Source of the DNA: Volvox africanus
Lineage: Eukaryota; Chlorophyta; Chlorophyceae; Chlamydomonadales; Volvocaceae
Reading direction: 5' to 3'
Assembly (NCBI GenBank): GCA_030268105.1
Contig: BSDZ01000086.1
Location: forward strand, 3,612,501 to 3,676,500
Length of the DNA: 64,000 nt
Part shown: one piece after another, positions 36,601-50,400 of the stretch
Layout: each line of letters begins with the position of its first letter
Position numbering within the stretch: position 1 is the first letter of the stretch
The notes under the pieces: model-generated
What the model was told of the DNA's origin: nothing
Databases searched by the model: none
Seen by the model: only the letters and a program-made list of their open reading frames with translations
Position numbers and translations under genes: made by a program

Positions 36601-39600
36601 AAAGGCTGAACCCAAGTCCAAACACGCGAATACCTCAACGGGCAAGCAGCCAAGTGCATTCACGTTGATAAGTTGCCTTTCATGAACAAGTTTTATTTGC
36701 GCTGATGCGTGAACTTTCCTGCAACGAAAGGGGTTGCGATAAAACGCAATCCCCTTGCTTAGGGCTTCTTATCACCCTCTGCCGTCATTTCTTACAATGT
36801 GCCTACTGCATCGCGCCACCGGCATCCCAGCGAAGTGGGCCAACGTATATGCGCGTATTTGTTTTCCCCAAGCCCTACCTGAGACGCAACTTGACGTTGC
36901 AATTTCGCAACGTACCCCTGGTACTGGTTCACTTGAGAGAAGAGCATCTTCCGCATCTCGTGCAAAGAAAGCTGATGATAGAGCAAAGGATGGGTAATGA
37001 TACATCGTCATAAAAGAATGGAAGACTCGTCAGGACGCCCACTGGTGAAGGGTTTAGGGTTAAACAGATTTTCCGGCGACGCATCATGCATGCGCTGAAT
37101 AACATCGCCAGCACAACAAATCAGCCAAAAGAGTGACTAGTCAAATCCTATAACAAGAGGGTTTACGAATACTTAATCGATAAGGCATCAAGCAGTTGAG
37201 CAGTCCCGCAACTGCAACCCTTGCTCCCGGCATCGACCATCTACATAAGTTGCCGCGCCCTTCACCCACACGCCCCGCACCAGCTGCTTTTGGAGGTCTG
37301 TCCATGCCTTCATGTTGTGGACGAGGTGTCCCCGAAGGTCCCGCAGCATTCTCCTACATCGGACTCTGTACGCCTGGGCCACAGTAGTGGTGGTTAAGTG
37401 GCGTTGCCGCTCCATCGCCAGCTCCTGACAGGCACCAAAGGCGTGCCAGAGGAGGTCACTGACGATGGGGTGTTGTAACTCTACAATATAATTCCCACTG
37501 GATACTACAACTATTCCCCCTTAGATCGAGTGCGTCCTTGCGTCCTACAGCCCAGCAGTCTGCAACCTCCCTGATCGACTCTAGTCAGGCGGATTCAATC
37601 TCCCACAGCCTGGTGATGGGGCTGCCATCTCACACAGGCCATCCGATTGCTCACACCGTTATGTTGATGGGGGATTCAAACCCGAGTGAACCCGTTCGAA
37701 ACCATTTCTGTATCTCTGTAATACATCCGCCTAACAGTGCCCGTCCTTCACACAAACGCCATTGTATATGTGTCTCGCAGGGAGGGGGCCTGCCACCTGG
37801 AACCTTTCCTATCTGTCCTCATGGCATCGTTAGGCCCTATGCATGCATTATATTCCTCACCTTTAAAACGTGTTTCACCTCCTCGTCCTGTTCTTGCCGT
37901 GCCTTGGCCGCTGTCGCCTTATCCGCTGCTGCCGTCCGCACCATAACCTCCACCCGCCGGCGGAAGAAACTCAAGGACGCTGCGAAAATTTCGCCCCGTT
38001 TTCTCCACTCCTGCACTGCGGTTGATAAAGCGCCCGCCAGCATACCCTGTGCCTGTTGCAGCTTGGCCGCCCGTTGCACGAGGTCCACGGCAGTCGCACT
38101 GCTGGTACTCGCTGTCATGACTGCCTGATGCGCCGCTGCGAGCAGTAAAATGCGCTGCTGCTTTATGCCAGACCGAAGATATTCCATCTCATCCCGGAGC
38201 TCCCTGTTCGCGGCAAGCGTTGAGACGAGCATTGAAAGCAGTGCATCGTGCTGGTTGTGGAGTTGCTCGTGTGCTCTAGACCTTTCTTGGCCAGCGACAC
38301 GAAGCCGTAGCATCCGGCGGTCAACATGACTGGCGTATGATGATATTGAGATGGCAATAATAACGGCTACGGCAGCAAATGCCATCATAACCATTACGAG
38401 CCGCGGCGCAACCCCCTGCTGTACGGCTGTATCGACCACAATCATTTCCATCTCAATCCGTTGGCCTGCCAGGTCCTCCAGCTTGCCTGCCTGAGGGATC
38501 GCGTAAGGGGCCCTCTCCACTCGGCCATCATTAGCCTCAGCTTCAAGGCTTGATACAGCCCGTGTCCTGTCGTCAACAAACATTAATTTGTCTGTGTACG
38601 TGCTGCTTTCAAACTGGTCAGGCCCCATACCGTCCCCCGCCAGGGGTGCTTCATGTCCCATGTGTTGCGTGATGTTTTTGGATTGATGCTGTTCTAAAGC
38701 CGGCTCTCCGTCCATACCGTCCTCCGCCGGGCATGCCTTATGTTCCAGCCGTTGCATGATGCGAATAAGTTCGTCGTTTTCTGGTAAAGTCTGATGGGCT
38801 TCTTTACCAGATTCCGCCGCCTGCCCAGCTCCCCCTTTCAGCCCGACCAATAATGCTGCGGCGTTGAATATTTGGTGCAACTGCTCAGCCTCTATCCCGT
38901 CCTCATCCGAGTGCAACGCATTAACCAAAATGCTGATTGCCTCTCGAAGGCCAGCCTTGTCGTCTTGCAACATCTGTGGCTGTATTGGAGTTGCCTCATC
39001 GTTCTGCAACATCGGTGACGGCATCGCCCCTGGATACTCCAATTCATTTACGGCTGGTTCATTCCTGTAGACATCTTCCCGTGTGATGGCCTTCGCTCCT
39101 TCTACGCTCTCCTCGTCCGGCTTATAATCTTTCCTGACAGCGGATGGCATAAGCAAGCCCCAAAACGAAGCGCTACCAGTGACGAGACTCCTTGAGTCAA
39201 GTTTCCAGTTTTTGTGGTATTGAAGCATCAACCTGAAGCGCGTGATTGCGGCCTGGAGGAAAGGCTGGGTGCCAATAGGCGCATGGCATGGCACGATAAC
39301 TGCTGCTGTACCATCTGCTTCTGAGCCACAGACCAGCAAGGCCGGAGGGCCATTCTCCTTTAGGAAGGCTGCAAATTCTTCCTCACGTCGTGCCAGGCTG
39401 ATGGTAGTCCGTATACTACAGCAAATGGTATAGTTGCAGACGTCCGTATCCTGAAATACCAGCGATTCCTGTGCAGAGTCAGTTGGCGCACTGAATAGAT
39501 GCATGATCCAATCCTTGATTGCTCTCAAGGCGGAGCCTTCCTGACGGTACAGTCCATCTAGCGGTCGCTGCAAGTCAAGAGGTAAGTCCTGCACACATGG

Positions 39601-39748
39601 TGTTTTTTATGAGTTAATAATGGTGCTCAACAAGAACTCATATGCTTTGATAAGAATGTCGCATGTAATGCCTCACCTGGCTAACCGCAAAATTTGCCGC
39701 CAGTAACATGACAACAACAGCTGCTTGTATCATTTTATTTTTCTTCAT
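33595..39748 (-). CDS. Orphan secretory-pathway membrane protein with long coiled coil
   Basis: I do not recognise the family. Eleven exons close in frame (971 residues): 39677-39748, 37861-39588, 37281-37478, 36879-36971, 36481-36591, 35729-35851, 35434-35502, 35065-35109, 34550-34692, 34039-34120, 33595-33846. Exon 1 encodes a clear signal peptide: lysines, then MIQAAVVVMLLAANFAVS. Residues 25-420 should be luminal or extracellular and include a Cys-containing segment (DVCNYTICC) and an acidic Met/Gln-rich part with a 29-residue duplication. One membrane span follows at about 421-443 (VMVMMAFAAVAVIIAISI). The remaining 500 or so residues are heptad-rich and charged (LQRFLTKADEDLSAAHAK, ELTMQLNDDKRQIQIMQ). 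The layout is a type I membrane protein with a cytosolic coiled coil. The third exon uses the second AG of a TAGAG acceptor to keep phase. A 23-bp duplication overlaps the stop codon. Confidence 0.75.
37049..37063. repeat. Telomere-like word in coiled-coil gene intron
   Basis: AGGGTTTAGGGTTAA, about two TTTAGGG units, lies in the intron between exons 3 and 4 of the coiled-coil gene. It is the same motif type as at 3030-3056 and 4515-4547. Confidence 0.5.
38625..38761. repeat. In-frame 87-bp-period duplication in the luminal domain
   Basis: About 50 bp at 38625-38674 recur imperfectly at 38712-38761. The period of 87 bp equals 29 codons, so the protein carries two related segments (HKACPAEDGMDGEPAL and HEAPLAGDGMGPDQF) just before the membrane span. 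Confidence 0.7.
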
Positions 39749-40827
39749 ACAATCCCCTTCACGCAGCCTGGATTTGCACACAGGAGTCTAAGTTACCCAA
39801 GTGCATCATGGGATACCGGTAGTTCAAGCGCTCGCCGTACCAATATCCTGATATAGCGCTAACAAGTGAAAGAAAATATAGATAAGCCTTTAAACGCATT
39901 TAAATGCGAGCGCGTCTATAAATCGCATAATGTATAGTGAACAGACGGCCGTACGGGTGTCCTTTCAGCGATCTACTCCGCAGGCGCAATTCTCATTCCC
40001 TGGGCACGCCAAAATTAATTATGTTTTAAAGTCTTTTCAGGTTGTGACGGTCAAGCGCGCCGTGGCGTGAATCCGTCAAAAGTTTAAACTCTTGACATCA
40101 CAATCTAACTTTGCACTTAACACGTAAGAAGCTGCTCAATGAGAAATCCAGGCTAACCTTCAATCGACCAGTCTACAAGACGCTGCTACAACAACAGATT
40201 CAAGCAATAGCTCATGACGGATCCTAGTCACCTACATCCGTTTAGGAATCCAAGGGCCTTCGAATTACTTATGATTGTTATGATGTACTAAATAGTCTTT
40301 GCATCTGCCGAACTTTTGCAAGAAGCCGCATTGACGTACTATTTTAGGGCTACCCTAGGAACACCCATAATTTGAACATGCTTGAGAGTTTTTAACAGAT
40401 GGTTAAATTAACGCCATGACTCCAGTGTGCCCACATTCTACATCTCCTGGGAATGCGAAGATTTCGTTATTATGAGATATTCAGGACACCCGCATTGACC
40501 TACTAATGTGAATACGGATCTGCCTCCTGATGCACTCAGCTCGGAAAGCAATCAGTTATCCTCTCCTCTCCTCCGATGTGCAGCACCCCAGGCAAATGCA
40601 GCAAAACGCAGATACGGCATTACTGTATTTTGCACCCTACTCAGCTGGAGGCATCATCAGCGCCCAGCAACGCCCCAAACCCACATGAACTCACGAACGA
40701 GACTATAACTGTATCGGAAACAACGAAGCATATGTTGCAAACATATCAATTCTACTTAGCATCCTGCGTTTCAAGATAACCTTCCTATCAGCCGCTTGCA
40801 GCATTATTTGTATCGCCCACGTCACGA
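39749..40827. other. Intergenic region between coiled-coil gene and NAP1
   Basis: Same-strand neighbours; this should hold the coiled-coil gene promoter and the NAP1 3' untranslated region. No exon or repeat of note was seen. Confidence 0.45.
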
Positions 40828-43301
40828 CTACTGCTGCTTGCACTCAGGCGGCTGCTGTTGCCCTCCCGTCGCTTGCCCTTCGCCACCAGCGCCAGGAACT
40901 GTCTCGCCGTCATCCTCGCCTTCCTCGCCTTCTTCATCGTCAAAGCTGCGAAGGTACACGGCACAACAATAGGTGTAAGCGATAGGCTAGCCAACGTGGC
41001 TGCATCATGCAACAAAGCACACGCGACAACACAGATACTTACTCCTCGTCCTCCTCATCCTCATCCCCAGGGAGATAAAGACCGTCCTCCTCGACAGCCT
41101 CTCCGGTGTACCACGATACCGCCTCAGGAATAAGCTTCTCCCGAATTGTTGCGCCGACCTAGTTCAATTTCGCGACGAAATCAATTCGCAGTGCAGTGAC
41201 AGTTTATACCAGCACAAATTTTTTCCATTAGTCGCAAAATTTCTTAAATACAGAGTGCAAGCCCAGGCGTCAGCAGCCAGAAGAAATGGGTGGCCATACA
41301 ATTGCGTTTGATTTACCTCTCATCATACTTCAACATCTGAGGCCTATCCTTTGCAAAGATGAGACCAGAACATCTGCATAGCGCTATACAATATTTTCAA
41401 ATACTCATCGAACTGACCTCGTAGTCCGCCTCAATAATTGCCTGAAGCTCTTCCATAGTGTCCTCATCAATCTCCTCCTCGCTATCGGGTACCTGCAGAA
41501 ATGGATGAAGGGGCATCTGCATGAATGAATGATGCACACGAGTAGACATTCCTGAAAGAAACACGCCATAAGGCAAGGGATTGGGTGCGAGTGTAATGGA
41601 TAGCAGTGAAGTATTTGAGACCCAAAACTCACCTGTGGTGGGTCAAAGAAGTTGAAGAAGGAGTCCACGCGCTCCGTTTTCACCTGAAATCGGGTTGTCT
41701 TGTGAGCATACAGCAATATTTGCCACATGATGTCAATAATGCATTACCATGCCACACAATTCAGGCTTACCTGCGGCTTTGAGTCACCTTTGCCGCCCTT
41801 CTTGGGTTTCTTTTTCATGATCTTAACCGTCACGTCCTTGCCTATGATACAGGAGTAACGGGTGATTCAAGCCTCATTGCCATGCAATGCAATGCGTTGA
41901 CTCTTCCAATCTTCGCACCTGTGTTCCACTCAATCTTAGTTCCCTCAGCTCTCTCAAGAACTCCATCGTCTTCAGGGAGCATGTAGTATGTCTTTTCAAG
42001 CACCTGGTCGCAGAAAACCCGCATGAGAGCGGCCAAGGGATTGATACAAAAGCTTCCGCGCAACAAACGCACACCGAAAGCTCCCCCCAACAACTACAGC
42101 CAAATACGACACCAGCAAGGATACTTCAAAACAGCAATCTAACAGACTTATGAAGGCTATTGCATAGAACATGCTTATGCACTGAAGGTGCCTCCGGGCT
42201 AGAAGTTAACATCGCTTGCGGAAAACTGCCTGGTGACGTCCGTACTTGTGGCAAAAACGCACCTCATTGGTGAAGTAAGGGTTCGATTCAAATAAGAAAC
42301 GCAATTTGAAGCCGTGCGGAACACCATCAACCACCAGCGCCTCGGACTGTATACGACAGAGGATTAAGGTCAAGGACAAGCCGAATTCACATCATCTTCT
42401 TCATATGCTTGAGCATGGACATTCCAGGAGCACAGCGAAGTCAATAACATGAAGATAGTGGGTGCATAATATAGTTTGCCATCTAATAGTCTAAAGGTTT
42501 TACTTACGATTCTAGATGTGCTACGCAAGGCTGGGGATGCAAGACACACCTGGATGTCCCGTAGGTACTTGAGGACGTCCATGTCCTTGTCCTTAATCAT
42601 GTCCATGGTCAAGTCGCATTTCAGCAGCACCGCCAACCAAAACTCCGGAATACCTTTAACGTTCTCTACATGCGAGAGGGACACAAACATCACTTTCTAG
42701 CTTTTTAACTGGAAACTCCGACATAGACCGCTCACCGTCGCCGGCGGCATCGTCTTCCTTCGGGGGTACATCTTTGGTCCCCTGGACAATCTCAGATCGT
42801 TCAACGTAGAGAGGAGCTGTACAAAAAAACAATGGGAGGGAAATCCTTTAAATTATGAGGATCCGACATCGGCAAGGGGTAAACTTCTCAATTCGAATAG
42901 GATAGGCTCACCGTACAGCTTTTCGTATTTAGCCTCAAGCTCAGCTCGTTCTTTGCGGAACTGGGCCTCGAGCTCGTCATGCTTAGATTGCAGCTCCTGT
43001 AGCGCTTCCACTCGACGCTTGATGGGAGGCGTAAGACTTGCGACAAATTCCTCCGGTGTCTGGTCGAGACCTAGCTTCGCCAGCTTGGCCTGTGGCGAAG
43101 AAGGCATCGCAAATTACAATTTGAAAAATCCTGTAGATATCGGTGATATTTTGATTCTGTGCATCAATTACTTCGTTCACGCTTGATAACATCTGCAAAG
43201 TAAAATGGCACGAACAGGCGGCGCAAGAGAAAGCCATTGCCGCAGGCGGCGGTCGGGCGCCCAACCTGAATTAACTGTGTGTCGGAATCTTGGCCAGCCA
43301 T
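40828..43301 (-). CDS. NAP1: Nucleosome assembly protein 1 (histone chaperone)
   Basis: Binds H2A-H2B and H3-H4, shuttles histones and assists nucleosome assembly. Twelve exons close in frame (343 residues): 43266-43301, 43172-43192, 42912-43089, 42736-42816, 42550-42665, 42263-42346, 41919-42003, 41771-41841, 41633-41683, 41418-41492, 41043-41158, 40828-40945. The N-terminal dimerisation helix is LTPPIKRRVEALQELQSKHD. The core contains IPEFWLAVLLKC, FLFESNPYFTNE, VLEKTYYML and DSFFNFFDPP, all hallmarks of the NAP domain. A basic KKKPKKGGKGDSK segment may be a nuclear signal. The acidic tail (DEDEEDEDFDDEEGEE) ends in a Gly/Gln-rich stretch. Exon 2 is only 21 nt and, with exon 1, was placed by phase, so the first 19 residues are the least certain. 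It is divergent from the orphan starting at 44405. Confidence 0.94.
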
Positions 43302-44404
43302 GTTGGTAATGTAAATAATTGAATAGTTAATAGTAATTGGAGATGCAAATCGAAAATAGGAAGACATGTTGCAGCTAATGCCGTACCTGTACAACATTTA
43401 TCATAACGGCGCCATTCATAGCCCTCCCGTGCCGTTACTGTTGGGGTTCAGTTTTTTTATTGAAAGCAATACATTTAGCCGATCCTGTGCTGATGACTAT
43501 AATTGTAGATCGTAGGTTCATACGCAACGACTTTGCCGACCATGCACCCCAGCGGGTAGAGTGTTGGCTCACACCCACATAATTACAGCAGTGCTGTATC
43601 AAGCTTATATGGAAAATGTGGGTATCGAGGCACAGGCACCCACGACCCTTGCGATAGGCCATTCTCGACCGCAGGACCGAACCTGGATAGAGCCAGCCTG
43701 GACCAGCAGCTGGCCGAACCTTCCCCTTCACCATTTCCCCTGGTCAGAAACACTGGCAGACGTTTCATCCCACTTACCCAATACTGCACAATCTCCCCTT
43801 CTCGCAGCTTTCCATCAGTTCCGCCACCATAGCACGGTTCAAAGTGATATCTCGGACTATTCCAAAGCCTGCTCTAAGGCCAGCTCATCATTCAAACTAG
43901 GGTTACAATTCCCTTGAGGTCCGCCAGGGTGATCTCCTTGGCGGGGAATATTCAGTGCTTTTCGCCGTGCTTCACAAGGCTGCACTACCTCAAACGCGTT
44001 AAGGCTGTTCCCAATATGGTGGTTTCGGCAACACATCCTTCATACCACTCCCGCAGACGTTTTCGGCTCTTAATGTGGGGTTATAGAAACCTATGTTATT
44101 AGGTCCTCGAAGATGTTTTTGCTGGAGCTTGAGGAATTGTGGGTGCGGGAGGGACGGGAGGGATACGTATGAGTTAGGTACTTCCCGGCGTAACCGGAGA
44201 TACCGGCTCATTATGAAGGCCCGCAGCAGCCGGAGGCCTGACTCGGCACCCAGTCCGGCTAGCGCAGTTCAGAAAGTCAGATACTAAGATACATTCCTTC
44301 CCGTACAGTACGGACGAGAGAGATACAAGGAATGATAAGAAGTATTATTGTTTCATATTCATCTGCGAATCTGATAAAGTGTATAAAACCTTAGGAAGAA
44401 CTGC
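43302..44404. other. Region between divergent NAP1 and 44405 orphan
   Basis: About 1.1 kb between two start codons facing away from each other, so both promoters should lie here. Several short open frames (for example 43561-43917, plus) lack family resemblance or splice context. Confidence 0.45.
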
Positions 44405-47400
44405 ATGCGACGTTTACAAAAGCACTTGGCAGGCCTAGGAGGCCAGGCTTTTTGCAAGCCATGGCCTCGTTTCATTAGCACCAACAACTATTTAGAAAGT
44501 GAGGTGCAAACGAGTTATGCCGGCGGACGACCCGATGCCGATGCGGCTTTCTTGCAGCGTGAGCTAATGCTGCAAGAAATCGCCTGACAGATTGCATTTT
44601 AGATGTTGCCTCTTTGCATCTCCGTGCAGTCCTGTCGCAGAGCTTTTTGCCGTCTGCCACCGAATCCAACTCATCATTTCGCCCTGTGCTGGCAAATCTA
44701 CCTGCATCTGCTGATCTTGTGGGTAGTTAGGATAATATCATAATGATGATGTGTTTGAGGTCCTTAGGCTTTTTTGACTAACACGGACTCCCTACATCTG
44801 CAGTTGGAGCATGCGGTTCAACAGACACCGATCCCGCAGCCCCTCTACGACTTGCCCACGTTCTTAGCCACATCTTATCCTCAGGTACATTATTCACGAG
44901 CTAAACTCTGTGTGAGGTGACTCTCGCACAACCCCCTGTACCGTCCTGTGTCGAACACGTGAACTTTCTAAAACCCGAAGAGACTCCTGAATATTTCTGG
45001 TCGCTAAATCCATTTGTGGCCAACACGTTGCTAGGCTGGGGTTCGGCCTTGTAATCCCGGCTATGACTGGTGCAGCTGGGCTCGCTCTAACTTGCCGCAA
45101 GCAGAAAAATCTGCTGCGCAAGCAAGCAATGTTCACCAGAAGCAGGGGGAACAGCTGGCTCTGCTGTGGCAAATGGATGCTCACTTGCAGTTTCCTATAT
45201 CTCGCCAGGCTCTCTTGAGGATCGCCAAAATGGTAGGTGCTAGGGCACGCTGCGGCGGAGGCATTTGCTCATAACCAATCAAGGCCTTGGGGGCTTGGGG
45301 CCGTACTATTGACAGTCACCATGAGTTACGACTGGCACAACGGTGCATAGGGGGGAAGCCCATGTCCGAGTCATCATGCTCAATCGAGGCCCGTCAGGTC
45401 ATGCACACGCAGCATCCTTAATTCCTCAACTTTGGCACATGCACGGTGACAGTAACGTATCCTTGGGATTGCCGCCTCAGTGAAAAGCTATGGCCGAAAG
45501 AGTTGATTGATCATTCGCTATGCTTGGATGAGGAGCAACTCTTTCGTTTATGCCTTCATGCACTGTCAGGAGCTAGCCCACCTGTGGAACTATCAGCAGC
45601 AGCAACACCTGCTTTCCAGGAACATGAACGGCGGCGAAGGACTACGCGGTACTTGGGGAGAGTGCCAGCCGCGGGAAGGTGAGGAGCATAAATTTTCTCC
45701 AACTTGTCGTTTCATTCATTAATGATGGCCTTGTGCCGGTTCCGGCCTTCATGAAGACGTCAGCACCGGGATGGCAAGGCTTGGACCAAGTATATCTGGT
45801 GCAACGGTTATTCAGCTGCCGAGATCTGTGTACCTCCAGCCTATGCCATTACGGTGCTGAGTCATGTAGCGTGTCATATGCAGCCCCGGTTTTACCCTTG
45901 GGTAATTGTGCTGCCTGCCCATTTTTGGACATTGGCATTGGCCTTTGTGCGCTGGAAAGTCTCTGCGTTCAACGCGTTCATTTTCCTTTCGCTCTGTCTA
46001 CCTTAAACATCTCATGCAGTCGCTGCCATTCCTGCCAATGGGGAGGGCGTTAAGAGCATGGACTTTTCTCTACAAACCAATGGGCATGGTCGGAGGGAAG
46101 CCTCAGGACGGCGAGCTGATTTCATGTTCTCAGAACCGCCACCTGCGGTTGACCAGGCCATGAGTGGAGTTCACGATTTAAAAGAGGATGAGGATGATAT
46201 CTTTTCGGCTGCGGACCGAAAGGCCCGGGTTCGGGCAGCGCAAGAGCAGCACCGGAAGGACGGAAAACAGCAGCAGGTCATTGCGGCACATGTTGCCGTT
46301 AGGTAGGTTATTTCCTGCTGTAAGCCAAAAGTGTAGTAGCGGAGCTGCAAAGTCGCTTTCCCCTCAATGCAAGGTTCAAATGTATGGTTGTGGTCGTCGA
46401 TTGGAACGCGGAGGTTATCCTTGTTGCACCTCGGTTGTCGCCACGCAAAGCCAGCACATTGCGCTGTCAATCGCAGGGACCCTTTATCTGCCCTACCGCC
46501 CGATGTGCAAGTGCGGCTGCGGGAATTGCAGAGACGGGCGGAGGCGTACAGTCAGAAGAGCGGGGCCCCTCTCCTGGGCGTTATTCGGTAGGTGCCATAC
46601 AGATAGCAGCTAATACGAGGCTGGAGAGTCATGCCTTGGCTCTTTGGTCGGGTCAGAGAGGCTTGTCTTGTCCTGTTATGCGCACATTACTAGGCATTGA
46701 CCACGGCCTAGTTGGACCCTCTGGACCTGTGCGTCCTGTACCCTAAACGAACTGTAGGAATGTCGGTGAGGCGTTTGGACAGCGGGTTTCTTATGGCAAG
46801 GCTGTTCACGGCTTTGAAAGCAACGGCGGCGTCAGTCATGACAGTACAGTTGTATCTGCAGCTGCCCTACAATGGGCCGGCATCGGGTAAGAGGGATGAG
46901 AGTTTTGGACAGTAACCCGGACTGGGCTACGGTAATTGTAAGTCCGAATGTCAGGAGTTGGGGGATTTACGGAAATTACGAGTGCAGGCCTGAAGTGTTG
47001 CAAATGCACATCTTTTGTTTACTTCTGTGGAACAGTGCAGGTTATTTCTAACCCTTGCTTTTCTGTCAACCCCTGGTCCGATGTGATTTTTCCGGAATCC
47101 CTGGCTCTCTGCTGGTTAATGTTCGGCTTGCAGCTTGCAGCGGCGTCCAATGGTACGATTGGGGCTGGGAGCAGTTTTGTTGGCATCGTAGGACCATGTG
47201 AGGATGATTGCCCTGAGATCATAGCTAACAAGGGAAGCCTTTTGCTCAAGCTTGATTAGGGTGTCCCTCTTGTTTTCGCTTACGTGGACTATTGGTCTGT
47301 AGTCACTGTAGCCTTCTCTCAGACGCTGTATCATATGCTGCCCCTTCCATTGCTTCGTTGCTTCCCAGGCTGGTCCGGCGGATCTTCAGCTGATGAACTC

Positions 47401-50400
47401 GGTGAGTTCCTCCCTTTTGACCTCTGGGGATTTTACCCTGGCTGCAGTGATGTGCAGGCGCATTCGGCAGTAGGCGCATGGCGTCTGGGGAAGTAGTGGT
47501 AAGCCTGCGCATGTTTGACATGCATATGGAAGATGTGTGACCGCACATTGTGGATGGCCTAACGGGATGTACAGAAGAAATTTGGTCGACGTGCACTCGG
47601 ATGCTGGTCAGGGGCGCATAGTGCACTGCTTACTGTAGTCGTGGAAGCGGGGAGTTGCACTGGCAAGGGAAAAACGAGAATCAAGCGCTTGGGCGCTTGC
47701 GACGGGCCTATGATTTCTTTCCTGACAGGCGGCGCGGACTACCTCCACAGGACACATCGACTTTCTCGCCGACATACTGGACGGATCACCCGCTTCTATC
47801 CTACACTGACAATATTGTTGCATTGGCAGCACGTGAGACCGCTGCTCGTCGCGCAAAGACAGCAGAGAGGCCGGCCGGCAGCTTCAGGTGTGCTGCGAAG
47901 CTAAATGTGCGATGTCTTTTGTCAGAGCTCAGTCCGCATGCTGCTGCCAAGGCACTAAGGCTTGTCTGCCTAAGGGCCCTGTGAGCTTGGATAAGGGACC
48001 GGTTCTTTTGCGCTGTCCGTGTAGAATGTACCGTTAACATTAACATTGCGTTTAAGGAGCACGCCTCGGTTTGCTTCTGCGGATTCCAATACCCTTAGCA
48101 TTTGTGCTTCATGATTTTGCACCTGGTAACCTTCTGCCGGCCTGTTTGCTTGATTTTCGAATTGAAGCGTTACTTGGTTTGTATTAACTTGCCCATCATA
48201 AGTCCTGCCTGATTCACATGCCTGGCGTAGCTCAGCCGCAGCGGTGACATCTATAAGTGCAGCTCTACAGCAACCCATTGCACATGCTGGGGTTTCTGCC
48301 TCCCGGGCGCCTGCAACACCTGTCCTCACCTTGCTCCTAGACCATCTCAAGGTCAAATACCTGGACGTGCTGCATGCCTGGTGGGTGGGGGCATTTCGGC
48401 GCTGACAGACAGGGTGAGGTTCAGATTACACTTACTAGTCCTATGGGGCTCCATATGTGGACACGCGGCTACAGGGAACGAGTGCGGTGACTGAGAATAT
48501 GTAGATCGTAATTGACAGTCAGTACCCCGTGTATGCATGGCATGCGATATTTTTGCGAACTAGGGAGGTGGCCGCGCGGCTCTGTGAAGCGACCGAGCGT
48601 GAGGTTCGGGAGACGGAGCGGAGGCGGGCAGAAATGATTATTCAGGTGAGAGTGGTGCAGATTTTGTGTGCATGTGCTGGCGTCTACAGATCCTACCAAG
48701 TAGTCCCCGCACTAAATTCTAAGTATTATTGTCTGTTTTGAACAATGCGGCTGCGAGGCGGGCCGGACTTGAGCAGCGTGAGCAGCTATGCTTTAGACAA
48801 TTGGAAGGCGATAGGATTGCGAATCGACCCTACCATTGCGCGAGAAGCACGCTGGCTTGTGTACCTTAAGTAATGTTTTGTTCATCATTTGGATGATGTA
48901 TACATGCAGCCTAAAGGTGCTGTTAGGGGCTGTGGTTTGCCACTAGTTCACTCGACATTCCAACGCGATTGCCCTTTCGTCTTGCTTCAGGTTGGTGACA
49001 TGCTACCTGTTGCCTTGCGTTGCCTGGCGCTTTCTTGGGGCCAGGCTGCTGCCTCATTTCGCCACGAAGTTCTGGCGCCCATGTTGCACCCGAGTGTTAG
49101 GGGGTTGACGATTTCCGCCTCTGCAGCAGCGGTATTACAACAGACCGCACAACAAACTTTGCTTGAACCTCTGGATTGGAACCGTGCGGTAAAAATGCTC
49201 CAGGGGCAAAGCACTCGTTTCACTGCTGCAGCCGGTACCATGGGCCCAGCGGACGCCGCAACAGGCGCAGCTTCAACAGCTGCAAATACCGCAGCAGCAG
49301 CCGGGGACTTGCACACCGCGGTGCGGCATGTGATGGCGCCACTGCTTGCTGCTGCAGCCGCACGTCACCAATCAATGCTTTCCGGACAGGAATATGGTGC
49401 CGTAACGGCAGATGGCAAGCCGAACCCCTCTTCAAGGAGCGTTGGCACTGTGGCGTCATCCTCCACGCCCGTCCCCGGTGCAATGTCACCTGCCGCCGGG
49501 GTGGTATGTTTTCGAGAGACGCTTGTACTTGACGCCTCCTCGGCCTTCGACGACTCCTCGCAGAACTGCAGGTGGGCGTTACCTGTATGCAGATAGCTAT
49601 TGGCTCGCATGTAGCCCTGCTGCGTAACGTGAATTGTGTCCAAAACCTCAAGGGTTGAATGGACTGAACATGGCCGTGGCGTGAAGTTTGGAATTGGTTG
49701 GAAGCGGTTGCATGCCAAGCTGTAAGCCAAGATGTGCATTCCAGGTTTACGCTTGGGCCCATCGCTTAGGAGGACCATCCCAGGGGCTTTTGCACGTGAT
49801 GTCATGATGTTGCCATCTTTAGGGTGTCCCTGGAGTTCGACGTGGACAGGCTGGCAGCCTCGGAGCCAGCTCTAGGAGGTTCATGGTGGGCACGCTTCCT
49901 GGAGCGTCTGCTTGCACCGCAGTGCGATTTGCGGAAACGGCGCAAGACGATGCCGGGCGGCAGCATGGCAGGCCGTGCCCGCCGAAGTGCTGTCGCGCAG
50001 TCAGCTCGTATGGCATTGGTCTACCCTGTCGATGTTGAGCGGAGGTGCGTGCATTGCTAGCTTTCGCAATGTAGCGGGCACAGGTGTTGCGTATATCAAA
50101 TTATGGTTCTGGGTGACATTGTATGGATCCGGTCTTGAATGGCTGAACCTGTTTATTGTCTGCGCTGGGCGTTTTGCACTTCCCTTTAACGACCGGCAGA
50201 GATATAACCTTTTCCTGTCGTGCATTCCTCCTTGGCGCCCGTCCCTGACACTAGCTTCTGCTTATCCTTGGCTCAGTTTCTGCAGGCGCAGCCGTATCGC
50301 GACCCTCTCCACTGCCCGCTATGCCACTCGAGAAGCTAACCGCAAGCTATTGCTAGAGCATTACACGGCGTTGCTGCGAGTGGCAGCCCAAGCGGCGACC

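Noticed and set aside
37660..37700. Possible tRNA T-arm (GGGTTTGAATCCC) on the minus strand
   Set aside because: The loop lacks the expected TTC, the 5-bp stem does not pair, and no D-arm or acceptor stem was found nearby.
43535..43585. D-arm-like GGGTAGAGTGTTGGCTCACACCC
   Set aside because: No T-loop or acceptor stem at tRNA spacing.
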